From assembly GCA_964472265.1 (NCBI GenBank), contig CAYYJO010000013.1, forward strand, positions 1 through 35,707: a stretch of DNA of 35,707 nucleotides. Direction: 5' to 3'. This stretch comes from JAGNLA01 sp964472265. Lineage in GTDB: Bacteria; Caldisericota; Caldisericia; JAAYUI01. Of this stretch, positions 16,597-23,390 are shown piece by piece (position 1 is the stretch's first letter; each line of letters starts with the position of its first letter). A program made the translations under genes and the position numbers. Below the pieces are notes generated by a model. The model was given only the letters and a program-made list of their open reading frames with translations. It made no database searches and had not been told where the DNA came from.

Positions 16597-16612
16597 AAAT
16601 ATGCACATATTT
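16597..16612. promoter_or_regulatory. 16-bp palindromic operator candidate between methyltransferase and umuD
   Basis: Perfect 7-bp half-sites, AAATATG-CA-CATATTT. It overlaps the -35 box of the umuD promoter (16611-16616) and covers the position of the -35 of the opposite methyltransferase promoter. As umuDC is normally SOS-controlled, this is a candidate LexA-type box with a sequence unlike the E. coli or Gram-positive boxes. No LexA gene is in the window. Confidence 0.55.
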
Positions 16613-16638
16613 GAAAAACACACTTCAAAGGCTATAAT
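16611..16638 (+). promoter_or_regulatory. Sigma70-type promoter of umuDC
   Basis: TTGAAA (16611-16616), 16-base spacer, consensus TATAAT (16633-16638). The umuD ATG starts 8 bases after the -10 box and has no Shine-Dalgarno site, so transcription should begin within about 2 bases of the start codon. Confidence 0.8.
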
Positions 16639-16646
16639 GCTGGCAA

Positions 16647-17081
16647 ATGAGTGAAATCAAGATCGATGGCATTTTTAAATTCGAACCAAAAGAGAAACTG
16701 AAACTCCCGATGTTCACCGAGGGCGTTTCAGCAGGCTTTCCTTCTCCTGCTGATGATTTTGTCGGTTACAGGCTGGATTTGAACGAACTCCTCATCAAGC
16801 ACCCCTTGGCAACTTTCCTGGTCACAGTTTCGGGCAATTCAATGATAAACGCAGGCATCCACTCCGGTGACATTCTGGTAGTCGACAAGGCCTGCGAGCC
16901 AGCTGACGGAAAGATAGTGATAGCTATAATCGATGGGGATTTCACAGTTAAAAGGATGAAGCTGATTCGCGGTGTTCCGTGCCTTGTGCCAGAAAACCCT
17001 GATTACCCAGTAATTGAGATGAAAGGCAACATGGAGCTGATGATCTGGGGTGTGGTCACCAGCGTTATCCACATGCTATGA
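16647..17081 (+). CDS. umuD: UmuD-like self-cleaving mutagenesis protein
   Basis: A 144-residue S24-type peptidase of the LexA/UmuD family. GVSAGFPSPADDF matches the UmuD cleavage region, with the likely cut at Ala29-Gly30 (E. coli UmuD uses Cys-Gly). Ser65 (SGNSMIN) and Lys102 (FTVKR) form the Ser-Lys dyad. The N-terminus is a little longer than in E. coli UmuD. After RecA-stimulated cleavage UmuD' binds UmuC to form polymerase V. The gene overlaps umuC by 4 bases. It is led by a consensus promoter with the palindrome in its -35 region and appears to be leaderless. Confidence 0.93.
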   Translation: MSEIKIDGIFKFEPKEKLKLPMFTEGVSAGFPSPADDFVGYRLDLNELLIKHPLATFLVTVSGNSMINAGIHSGDILVVDKACEPADGKIVIAIIDGDFTVKRMKLIRGVPCLVPENPDYPVIEMKGNMELMIWGVVTSVIHML

Positions 17082-18337
17082 AGTGCACGCTCCTCATCGA
17101 CTGTGATTCATTCTACGCTTCGTGTGAGAAAATATTCCGGCCTGACCTCAAAGACAAACCGGTCGTGGTTTTGAGCAACAACGACGGCTTCATAATCGCC
17201 AAATCCAAAGAGGCAAAAAAGCTTGGGTTTGACCTTCTTGAACCATACTTCAAGGTCGAGGACAAGCTGAAAAAGTTCAATGTTACGGTTTTCTCGGCCA
17301 ATTTTGAGCTTTACGGCGACATCTCGGCAAGGGTGATGTCCATCCTTGAAACATTTGCACCAAAAGTCGAAGTTTACTCAATTGATGAAGCGTTTATCGA
17401 TCTTGATGAATCCAACCCTGCAGGCGTGGCAAGAGCGATAAGGCAGACGATCTGGAAACATGTCGGAGTTCCTGTTTCAATCGGAATCGCCACGACAAAA
17501 ACACTTGCAAAGGTTGCCACAAAGGTTGCCAAGAAAAACCCTGAACATGACGGCGTTTTCAGTCTTTTGGACAAGGATGCCGACGCATTCCTCGAAAAAA
17601 TGGATGTTCAAGACATCTGGGGTGTTGGTTACAGAAGTGCAGAATTCCTCCACTCCAAAGGTGTTTTGACGGCCAAAGATTTTAAAAATGCCCCTGAAAA
17701 ATGGGTGAAGGATCACATGTCGGTTACCGGTCTACGGTGTCAAAAGGAGCTTAAAGGCGTCCGCTGCTTCTCGCTTGACGACACTCCGTCGCCCCAGAAA
17801 TCCATTTTGACTTCACGATCTTTTGGCAGGCTGGTTGAAACATTGTATGATCTGAGCGAAGCCGTTGCAGCCTACACGACCAGGGCGTGCGAAAAATTAA
17901 GGAAACAGCAATCTTTGTGTTCATGCGTCAGCGTCTTCATCAATACCAGTCCACACGGCAGAAACCCTCATTATTCCAATTTTGCATCTCACAGACTGAC
18001 CATGCCCACAGCCGACACTTCAGAACTGATCAGGATTGCAAGGAACCTGACCAGGAAAATCTACAGACCAGGATATCGTTACATAAGGGTCGGCATCGTT
18101 TTTACCGATCTGGTTTCCGAAAACAATGCACCGGAATATCTTTTTGTCACACCCTATCAGCGCAGCCGTGAACGAACTCTTATGAACACAGTCGACAAGA
18201 TCAACCAGCTGATGGGACCTGGAACAATAAAATTCGGTTCGGTCGGATTGAGCGGCAAGCCCTGGAAGGCAAGACAAGCATCACGCTCCCCACGCTACAC
18301 CTCCCGCTGGAGCGAACTGCTTAAAATAAAGGTTTAG
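17078..18337 (+). CDS. umuC: Translesion DNA polymerase V subunit UmuC
   Basis: A 419-residue Y-family DNA polymerase. The N-terminal catalytic block DCDSFYASCE has Asp8, and YSIDEAF has Asp103/Glu104. The SNNDG loop (33-37) and the helix-hairpin-helix-like DIWGVGYRSAEFL are present. The C-terminal little-finger domain is followed by the UmuC-specific tail ending SPRYTSRWSELLKI (DUF4113-like). Length and order are those of standard UmuC rather than DinB. With UmuD' it copies past lesions in an error-prone way. The start is the ATG of the ATGA overlap with umuD. There is no clear terminator before the converging flavodoxin gene at 18358. Confidence 0.95.
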   Translation: MKCTLLIDCDSFYASCEKIFRPDLKDKPVVVLSNNDGFIIAKSKEAKKLGFDLLEPYFKVEDKLKKFNVTVFSANFELYGDISARVMSILETFAPKVEVYSIDEAFIDLDESNPAGVARAIRQTIWKHVGVPVSIGIATTKTLAKVATKVAKKNPEHDGVFSLLDKDADAFLEKMDVQDIWGVGYRSAEFLHSKGVLTAKDFKNAPEKWVKDHMSVTGLRCQKELKGVRCFSLDDTPSPQKSILTSRSFGRLVETLYDLSEAVAAYTTRACEKLRKQQSLCSCVSVFINTSPHGRNPHYSNFASHRLTMPTADTSELIRIARNLTRKIYRPGYRYIRVGIVFTDLVSENNAPEYLFVTPYQRSRERTLMNTVDKINQLMGPGTIKFGSVGLSGKPWKARQASRSPRYTSRWSELLKIKV

Positions 18338-18357
18338 CCGGCCATTGACTGATGGTT

Positions 18358-19014
18358 TCAGATATAGTCGGATACATCAAAAGGTTTTGCGTATAAGTCC
18401 CTTTTTTGCAAACCTCGACGTTTTGCAGCACCTTTCCAGCCGGCATTGCCAAGCAAACCATAAACCCAGGCAGGGAGTGGTTGTGCCGCGGTTAACAGGT
18501 GTGTTTCAAACGGCTTGTCCTCAACGATGGCCTTGGTAAGCAAATCAAGTGATTTTATGAGTTTTCTTGCCATTCCACCGTGGTCTTCAAGCTTCTTTGG
18601 TTTCCTTGAGGCAAGCGAAGCCCCGCCACCGACAGCAATGCCACCAATCCAGCTTGAACCCGATTCTTTGGCAAAGGTTTTCACGATGTCCAAGGCTGTA
18701 AGGCACTGTTTTGGTTCAGGGAAGCCTGAATTGCAGATAACGGCAATCTTTTTCATGCCTGTTGCTGAATTTGAAATGATTTCAAGGGCTTTAATGAGAG
18801 GGGCGGGAAGCGAGTCTATGTAAAGCGGGAAAGCAATCAAGATCATATCGGCATTTTTTGCCTTTTCAACCAGTTCCTGCCGGTTTGTTTTCGATGCCGT
18901 CAAAGTTTGACATGCAAAGCCTTTTCCCTTAAGCCTATCAAAGACGTAGTTGCCAATCTTTTCAGAAACGCTGTTCCCGGATTTCGGACTGCCCACGATC
19001 ATCAAGGCGTTCAT
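18358..19014 (-). CDS. Flavodoxin-fold / NAD(P)H-dependent FMN oxidoreductase-like protein
   Basis: 218 residues from the ATG at 19014, which has AAGGAGG 8 bases upstream inside the preceding gene and forms a 4-base overlap with it. The N-terminus MNALMIVGSPKSGNSVS is the phosphate-binding loop of flavodoxin-like reductases. Next come AFPLYIDSLPAPLIKALE (the typical 'P-Y-D-S-P-A-K' dimerisation/FMN loop) and ICNSGFPEP. Residues 130 onward (GGIAVGGGASL) look like the second flavin loop. It is co-transcribed with a second flavodoxin-like gene. The substrate and electron partner are unknown. Confidence 0.8.
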   Translation of the reverse strand: MNALMIVGSPKSGNSVSEKIGNYVFDRLKGKGFACQTLTASKTNRQELVEKAKNADMILIAFPLYIDSLPAPLIKALEIISNSATGMKKIAVICNSGFPEPKQCLTALDIVKTFAKESGSSWIGGIAVGGGASLASRKPKKLEDHGGMARKLIKSLDLLTKAIVEDKPFETHLLTAAQPLPAWVYGLLGNAGWKGAAKRRGLQKRDLYAKPFDVSDYI

Positions 19015-19565
19015 TCGAGCACCTCCTTGAGAGATTTTGCAATCATTTCGTCGACGTTTGACTGCCTGTCCAGAACAAGGCATGAACTCCTCTGAGGAGT
19101 CATGTTCAAGACGTTTCTTTTGGCCAAATTTTCAAAAACTGCCCTTGAGCCGGGTTCAGGTTCATCCTGGTATCCAATCGTAAAATTGGAGGGTACGTTT
19201 TCATATCTTTGGAAATGGTGGGTTTCACCTTTATACCTTTTGAAAAAAGGGAGGAGATTTGGGATCGACCTGTCAAGTATCTTCTTCAGTTCTGACGAGT
19301 ATCCGCCAAAGGTCACAGGGGTTAGCTCAATCAAAAGATCGGATTGCGCCATCTGTTTGATTATCTCGTTTGCATCGTCATTGATCACGCACAAACCAGG
19401 CGTCTTGATCCAACAGCCGAAACAACCGAGACAAGGATCAATCCGTTTTTCTCTTAGTGAGGCCCACTTGATCTCATGGCCAGAAAGCTGTTTGTTTAAA
19501 GATTTTTCAATCTTTGATGCCATCTCGGAATCATCACGTCTGCCATCAAGCACAAGTACTTTCAT
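19011..19565 (-). CDS. Flavodoxin-fold protein with Cys cluster (iron-sulfur flavoprotein-like)
   Basis: 184 residues. MKVLVLDGRRDD begins a flavodoxin fold, but the phosphate loop is atypical. Residues about 44-60 carry a compact Cys motif, PCLGCFGCWIKTPGLC, as in NADPH-dependent FMN reductases and iron-sulfur flavoproteins that bind a 4Fe-4S cluster. The flavin loop TPVTFGGYSSELKKILDR follows. A ribosome site GAGGTG precedes the ATG. It is the first gene of a pair with the 18358-19014 gene, overlapping by 4 bases. A redox role in an anaerobic setting fits; whether a cluster is bound cannot be told. Confidence 0.8.
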   Translation of the reverse strand: MKVLVLDGRRDDSEMASKIEKSLNKQLSGHEIKWASLREKRIDPCLGCFGCWIKTPGLCVINDDANEIIKQMAQSDLLIELTPVTFGGYSSELKKILDRSIPNLLPFFKRYKGETHHFQRYENVPSNFTIGYQDEPEPGSRAVFENLAKRNVLNMTPQRSSCLVLDRQSNVDEMIAKSLKEVLE

Positions 19566-19612
19566 TTGTCACCTCGCTGTTTTTGACACCAATGGATTCT
19601 ATTTGTTTGGAT

Positions 19613-19656
19613 TGTCTTTTAAAATGAAAAACCGGATGACATCAAGCCATCCGGTT
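19613..19656 (-). terminator. Rho-independent terminator of the ABC exporter operon
   Basis: Read on the minus strand, AACCGGATG (19648-19656) pairs with CATCCGGTT (19630-19638) over a 9-base loop, followed by TTTTTCATTTT. It lies 17 bases past the permease stop codon and ahead of the flavodoxin pair. Confidence 0.85.
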
Positions 19657-19672
19657 CCATCATGAAAAGCGT

Positions 19673-20923
19673 TTATCTGGTGATAATTTTTTTGAACACA
19701 GGCACAGCTATGGTCAAAGTGACAACTCCGAACAGAACAAGAATGACCAGCTCCCTACCGACATCGGCTATGCCTGCACCAAGAATCATGACTTTTCTGA
19801 GCGCTTCGACAGCGTAAGTCAATGGCACACACTTTGAAATGAACTGCATGAATCCTGGCATCTGCTGGATCGGAAAGAAAACGCCTGACAGGAACAGCAT
19901 TGGGAACTGAACCATCGAGAGTACCTGCATGGCTGATTCCTGCTGGGCTGCCGAGGCTGAAACGAGAATTCCGAGACCGACAAACGAGAAGATGCCAAGA
20001 ATCAGGATCAATCCGACAAGCAGGAGACTACCATTGATGTGGATGCCAAACAGTATCAGCGCCAGAAGCAAGACAAGCGCCCCCTGGATAAGCCCCCTGA
20101 TTGACTGGGAAAGCGCCTTGCCCATGATGATCGAGAGTCTGCTGATCGGTGCAATGAGTATTCCATCAAGTGTTCCATGTTCGCGCTCAACTGAGACCGA
20201 AGCTGCCAGACCGGTCAGAACGGCGGTAAGTACGATCATTGCAATGATTCCCGGTGCCACGAAGTCAAAATAGTTTGTTTCACCAGAGAACAATCCAACG
20301 ACTTCAACTTGAATTGGAGCCACAAAAGCCGTTGCATCCTGATTACCGGTTGGTTTTGTCTGTTCTGTCGGTGGTTTCATACCTGGGTCTGTAGTGATCG
20401 GCGGAGTCTGCATTGATTTTGGCATTTCCAGCAAACGCTGGACTTTTTGTTTTCCGACCTGTTCGCCAAACATCTCAACCATTTTTGAAAGAACGGCCGA
20501 AGTTGTCTTTGAAATCTGAGGGCTGGACTGGTCTTCAATGATTGTGACCTTTGTTTGCTGCGATCCCATGAGAACCTTTGAGAAATCCTCTGGGATTACC
20601 AGCGCACCGTTGACCTCCTGCTTCTTGATTCCTTCCTTGACTGCATCAATACTCGGATACTCTTTGACGATAAAGGACTTGCTGCCCTTGGTCATCTCCA
20701 TGCCTGAAAGCATTTCAACCATCTGCTTGCCAAACTGCTGGTCTGAATTGACAACGCCGATTGGAATGTCTTTTATGCTTGACTGGTTCGGGAAGATGAA
20801 ACCGGTGAGGATCATCATGAATATTGGCATAATCAGGAAAACAACGAGCCTCATCCTGTCGCGAGGAAACTCGGTCAGGTCTTTTTTGCATATCTGCCAG
20901 ATTTCATTAAGTGTTCTCATCAT
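19673..20923 (-). CDS. ABC-2 type exporter permease
   Basis: A 416-residue membrane protein of the ABC-2 (YhgE/NatB-like) kind. The first membrane helix is at about residues 26-45 (LVVFLIMPIFMMILTGFIF). A large external loop of roughly 170 residues follows (IPIGVVNSDQ, then a Pro/Thr-rich stretch near 190-215). About five more helices from 228 to the end include FDFVAPGIIAMIVLTAVLTG and the typical VEREHGTLDGILIAPIS segment. Two start codons stand in tandem (20923 and 20920); the second has the better spacing from GAGGTG. It starts 1 base after the stop of the ATPase gene. The cargo is unknown: drug, lipid or ion efflux are all possible. Confidence 0.93.
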   Translation of the reverse strand: MMRTLNEIWQICKKDLTEFPRDRMRLVVFLIMPIFMMILTGFIFPNQSSIKDIPIGVVNSDQQFGKQMVEMLSGMEMTKGSKSFIVKEYPSIDAVKEGIKKQEVNGALVIPEDFSKVLMGSQQTKVTIIEDQSSPQISKTTSAVLSKMVEMFGEQVGKQKVQRLLEMPKSMQTPPITTDPGMKPPTEQTKPTGNQDATAFVAPIQVEVVGLFSGETNYFDFVAPGIIAMIVLTAVLTGLAASVSVEREHGTLDGILIAPISRLSIIMGKALSQSIRGLIQGALVLLLALILFGIHINGSLLLVGLILILGIFSFVGLGILVSASAAQQESAMQVLSMVQFPMLFLSGVFFPIQQMPGFMQFISKCVPLTYAVEALRKVMILGAGIADVGRELVILVLFGVVTLTIAVPVFKKIITR

Positions 20924-20924
20924 A

Positions 20925-21749
20925 TCACCTCACCCTCTTGACTGGACGGGGGCCGCCTGGCCCATGTCTTCCTCCGCCAGCTGAAGCCATTTTGCCTGCA
21001 GTGTCCCTGATTTCCTTGCCTGTGACCTGAAGGAAGACATCGCCAAGTGACGGATTTGCAACATCGGTAACCATTTTCTTCAGTTCAGGAACCGTGTCCA
21101 TGGCAACAATCTTTCCGTGGTCAATGATTGCAACTCTTGAGCTGAGCGCCTCGGCTTCGACCATATCATGCGTCGTAAGGATGATCGTTGTTCCTTTGGC
21201 GTTGAGTTCCTGGATGAAAGTCCTGATCATGTGCGTTGTCTGGGGGTCAAGTCCAAGGGTCGGTTCGTCGAGGAACATGATTTCCGGTTCAGTCAGAAGG
21301 GCGCGGACGATGTTTATCCTTTGCTTCATGCCGGTTGAATACGTTCCAACCTGGGCATTTTTCCACTCCGACATGCCAAGTCTTTCAATCCACCTGTCTG
21401 CCCTTTCTTTGATAAGCTCTGTTGACATGTGGTTGAGTCTTCCAAAAAAAAGAACGTTTTCCATGGCCGTCAGGTAGTCATAAAGAATTATTTTTTCGGC
21501 AACAAGACCGATTTTCGTTCTTACCTTGTCCTGCTGAGTTCTGATGTCAAATCCTGATACAGTTGCTGTTCCTGAGGTTGGAGTCAGAAGTGTGGTCAAC
21601 ATACGGATTGTCGTTGATTTTCCGGCTCCGTTTGGGCCAAGAAATCCAAAGATTTCGCCTTTTTTCACATCCAGCGAGATTGAATCTACAGCGGTGAATC
21701 TCCTGAACATCTTTGTCAGTTTGTCGGTTTTGATGATGCTTTCGTTCAT
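20925..21749 (-). CDS. ABC transporter ATP-binding protein
   Basis: A 274-residue ATPase partner of the ABC-2 permease downstream. Walker A is GPNGAGKST (38-46), the signature YSTGMKQR, Walker B IMFLDEP followed by TLGLDP, and the switch His is in LTTHD. The C-terminus ends in a Gly/Pro/Arg-rich tail (GGGRHGPGGPRP) not usual in the family. It overlaps the AbrB-like regulator gene by 4 bases, so the regulator, ATPase and permease form one operon. Confidence 0.95.
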   Translation of the reverse strand: MNESIIKTDKLTKMFRRFTAVDSISLDVKKGEIFGFLGPNGAGKSTTIRMLTTLLTPTSGTATVSGFDIRTQQDKVRTKIGLVAEKIILYDYLTAMENVLFFGRLNHMSTELIKERADRWIERLGMSEWKNAQVGTYSTGMKQRINIVRALLTEPEIMFLDEPTLGLDPQTTHMIRTFIQELNAKGTTIILTTHDMVEAEALSSRVAIIDHGKIVAMDTVPELKKMVTDVANPSLGDVFLQVTGKEIRDTAGKMASAGGGRHGPGGPRPVKRVR

Positions 21750-21973
21750 AGTTGCTCCATTATGTCTTTGATTTCCTTGCTTCTTTTCTCAAGCATGTCC
21801 GAAATCTGTTTTAGAGCTGAAACCTTTTGCAAGACAAGCGCTTCTTCGTTCATGCCGAGAACCAGCAACTTCTCGCCCTTTTCAAGCTTCAATGCTTCGC
21901 GAGCTTCGACAGGAATGACGATCTGGCCACGTTCGCCAAGGGTCGTGCTTCCGTAAAATTTCATTCCCTTCAT
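21746..21973 (-). CDS. AbrB/SpoVT-family DNA-binding regulator
   Basis: A 75-residue protein. The swapped-hairpin AbrB domain is clear: STTLGERGQIVIPVEAREAL, then LKLEKGEKLLVLG. A short coiled-coil-like tail (QISDMLEKRSKEIKDIMEQL) follows and may mediate oligomerisation. AAAGG precedes the ATG by 6 bases; a second in-frame Met is 3 codons in. It is the first gene of the ABC exporter operon and probably regulates it together with its own promoter, where an inverted repeat is seen. Confidence 0.93.
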   Translation of the reverse strand: MKGMKFYGSTTLGERGQIVIPVEAREALKLEKGEKLLVLGMNEEALVLQKVSALKQISDMLEKRSKEIKDIMEQL

Positions 21974-21981
21974 AGCATACC

Positions 21982-22008
21982 TTTCATACTTGTACGATTT
22001 ATATGAAA
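21982..22008. promoter_or_regulatory. Inverted repeat upstream of the AbrB-ABC operon
   Basis: TTTCATA (21982-21988) and TATGAAA (22002-22008) form perfect 7-bp arms around 13 bases. A minus-strand -10-like TATAAA (21998-22003) lies across the right arm. This would suit autoregulation by the AbrB-like protein. Position and symmetry are seen; binding is inferred. Confidence 0.4.
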
Positions 22009-22077
22009 AAATAAATTACTCATACCAATCATGCATTCAAGTCTGACCGCTTAACCAAATTCGTTCACAGGGAGCTA

Positions 22078-22106
22078 TTGACAGCGATGACCATTCCTGT
22101 TAAAAA
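22078..22106 (+). promoter_or_regulatory. Promoter of the rsgA leader transcript
   Basis: Consensus TTGACA (22078-22083), 17-base spacer, TAAAAA (22101-22106). Transcription would begin near 22113, about 27 bases ahead of the leader ORF. Bases 22009-22077 hold nothing else recognisable. Confidence 0.65.
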
Positions 22107-22139
22107 GATTCCAAACCATTTCTGAAAGGAGGCACATTG

Positions 22140-22187
22140 ATGAAAGATACAGTCGTGTTTTCCCATGCCTCCGGGTGGTTTTTCTAG
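22140..22187 (+). CDS. 15-codon leader peptide of the rsgA attenuator
   Basis: The ORF MKDTVVFSHASGWFF ends at UAG (22185-22187). AAGGAGG (22126-22132) sits 7 bases before the ATG, an excellent ribosome site. The stop is followed 22 bases later by a terminator hairpin, and the last codons (Ser-Gly-Trp-Phe-Phe) are themselves one arm of an alternative antiterminator helix. This is the layout of a translation-coupled attenuator. The Trp-Phe-Phe end recalls amino-acid-sensing leaders, but no amino-acid gene lies downstream. Confidence 0.75.
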   Translation: MKDTVVFSHASGWFF

Positions 22188-22208
22188 GTTTTTCCAATGT
22201 GAAACAGG

Positions 22209-22246
22209 AACCGCCCGGACTTTTTTGATCGGGCGGTTTTTATTTT
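22209..22246 (+). terminator. Intrinsic terminator of the rsgA attenuator
   Basis: AACCGCCCG (22209-22217) and CGGGCGGTT (22230-22238), 12-base loop, T-rich tail TTTATTTT. There is no complete gene upstream on this strand other than the leader ORF, so it must act on the leader transcript. Confidence 0.9.
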
Positions 22247-22261
22247 ACAAAGGAGAAAGAA

Positions 22262-22441
22262 TTGAAACACAAGGAAAAACTCAAATCACCAAAAAGAAAG
22301 ATTGACAAGGGAAGGATTCTGTCGATCATTGCAGGAGCAAGAAAAAGAAACCACAAACAGGAAAGGATCAGGGATGAATTCAAGCGCCCATCAAGGTCAG
22401 GTCTACCGGAAGAATCTTGGCAGATATCTGGTAAGGAATGA
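22262..22441 (+). CDS. Small basic protein of unknown function upstream of rsgA
   Basis: A 59-codon ORF beginning with TTG at 22262. AGGAG (22251-22255) is spaced 6 bases ahead, a good ribosome site. The product is strongly basic in its first 45 residues (KHKEKLKSPKRK, AGARKRNHKQERIRDEFKR) and then more neutral. It overlaps the start of rsgA (ATG 22374) by 68 bases in a different frame. I know no family. It could be a small RNA- or ribosome-binding protein, or only a translated run-in that couples rsgA. The good ribosome site after the attenuator is the main support. Confidence 0.4.
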   Translation: MKHKEKLKSPKRKIDKGRILSIIAGARKRNHKQERIRDEFKRPSRSGLPEESWQISGKE

Positions 22442-23330
22442 GTCAGGCGACTGCCTGTGCTCTGTCACCGGCAACATGAAGAAAGACCTGGTTTTTTCGG
22501 AAGCTGACGCATCTTCTGTGGCAAAAAGGGTTGTCAGTGTCGGCAAAATCAAGGTCTCAGACCCGGTTGCAATAGCCGATCTTGTGGAGTTCGAGGATTT
22601 TGGCAATGGCACCGGTCAGATAGTGAAGGTTTTGCCCAGAAAATCCAAACTCAGCAGGAAAGATCCTGGCCCAAGACCGGTTGAACAGGTTGTTGCGGCA
22701 AACATTGATCAGGTTGTGATCTTCTTTGCCCAGAGCAAAGAAACAAAGAATTGGGCTATGCTGGACTGGCTGTTGACTGAAGTTGAGATGACCAGGCTGC
22801 CGGCTCTTGTGATGATGACAAAGACAGACCTCGTCGGTGACGATTTGATAACTGCCGATGTGGAGTATTACAGGTCAATAGGGTACACGGTCATTCCAAC
22901 AAGTACGGTTAGAAAAACCGGTATCGATGAAGCTCAGGCAGCACTAAAGAACAAAACTTCCGTCTTCATTGGCAAATCTGGTGTCGGGAAAAGCTCACTT
23001 TTAAACGCCCTGCAACCCGGGCTTGGTCTGAAAGTTGCAGAAATCAGCAGGCATATTCAAGAGGGTCGCCATACGACCACCCATTTGGAGATGTTTGATC
23101 TGGACTTTGGCGGAAAAATCATCGACACACCGGGCTGGAGAACGATATCCTTCTGGAATGCAGACAACCTGTCGCTTGACTGGTGTTATCGAGACTTCAG
23201 GCCATTCCTGGGCAAGTGCAAGTTCAACAATTGCACCCATTCGGTTGAGCCTGGTTGCGCAATAAAAGACGCTGTTGAGTCAGGTGAAATCCTTGAAAGG
23301 CGCCACCAGAGCTATCTGAAGCTGATCTGA
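22374..23330 (+). CDS. rsgA: Ribosome small-subunit-dependent GTPase A
   Basis: 318 residues from the ATG at 22374, chosen for AAAGGA six bases upstream and for the normal RsgA N-terminus. An OB-fold is followed by a circularly permuted GTPase: G4-like TKTD (149-152) comes before G1 GKSGVGKS (200-207) and G3 DTPG (251-254). The C-terminal zinc site CKFNNCTHSVEPGC has C282, C287, H289 and C295. RsgA checks late 30S subunit maturation by GTP hydrolysis on the small subunit. Here its gene lies behind a leader-peptide attenuator, an unusual control for this family. Confidence 0.95.
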   Translation: MNSSAHQGQVYRKNLGRYLVRNESGDCLCSVTGNMKKDLVFSEADASSVAKRVVSVGKIKVSDPVAIADLVEFEDFGNGTGQIVKVLPRKSKLSRKDPGPRPVEQVVAANIDQVVIFFAQSKETKNWAMLDWLLTEVEMTRLPALVMMTKTDLVGDDLITADVEYYRSIGYTVIPTSTVRKTGIDEAQAALKNKTSVFIGKSGVGKSSLLNALQPGLGLKVAEISRHIQEGRHTTTHLEMFDLDFGGKIIDTPGWRTISFWNADNLSLDWCYRDFRPFLGKCKFNNCTHSVEPGCAIKDAVESGEILERRHQSYLKLI

Positions 23331-23348
23331 TGACATTTTGTACTTTGA

Positions 23349-23380
23349 CAAACTGGAAATTTCAGCAATAATCCAGTTTG
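23349..23380 (+). promoter_or_regulatory. Hairpin just upstream of the 23391 gene's ribosome site
   Basis: Perfect 9-bp stem CAAACTGGA (23349-23357) and TCCAGTTTG (23372-23380) around a 14-base loop. The GGAGG ribosome site begins at its last base. It has no T tract, so it is not a standard terminator; an mRNA-stability or translation-control element is possible. Confidence 0.4.
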
Positions 23381-23390
23381 GAGGCGAAAG

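Larger units (their letters stand above)
22126..22246 (+). promoter_or_regulatory. Transcription attenuator (1:2 / 2:3 / 3:4 type) ahead of rsgA
   Basis: Four segments can pair in competing ways. Segment 1 is GGAGGCA (22128-22134), the leader's own Shine-Dalgarno; segment 2 is TGCCTCC-GGGTGGTT (22166-22180); segment 3 is AACCGCCCGG (22209-22218); segment 4 is CGGGCGGTT (22230-22238). 1:2 pairs over 7 bp, 2:3 over 10 bp with one G-U, and 3:4 over 9 bp followed by TTTATTTT. A ribosome held at the leader start would free segment 2 for the 2:3 antiterminator; a ribosome at the leader end covers segment 2 and lets the terminator form. Confidence 0.7.
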
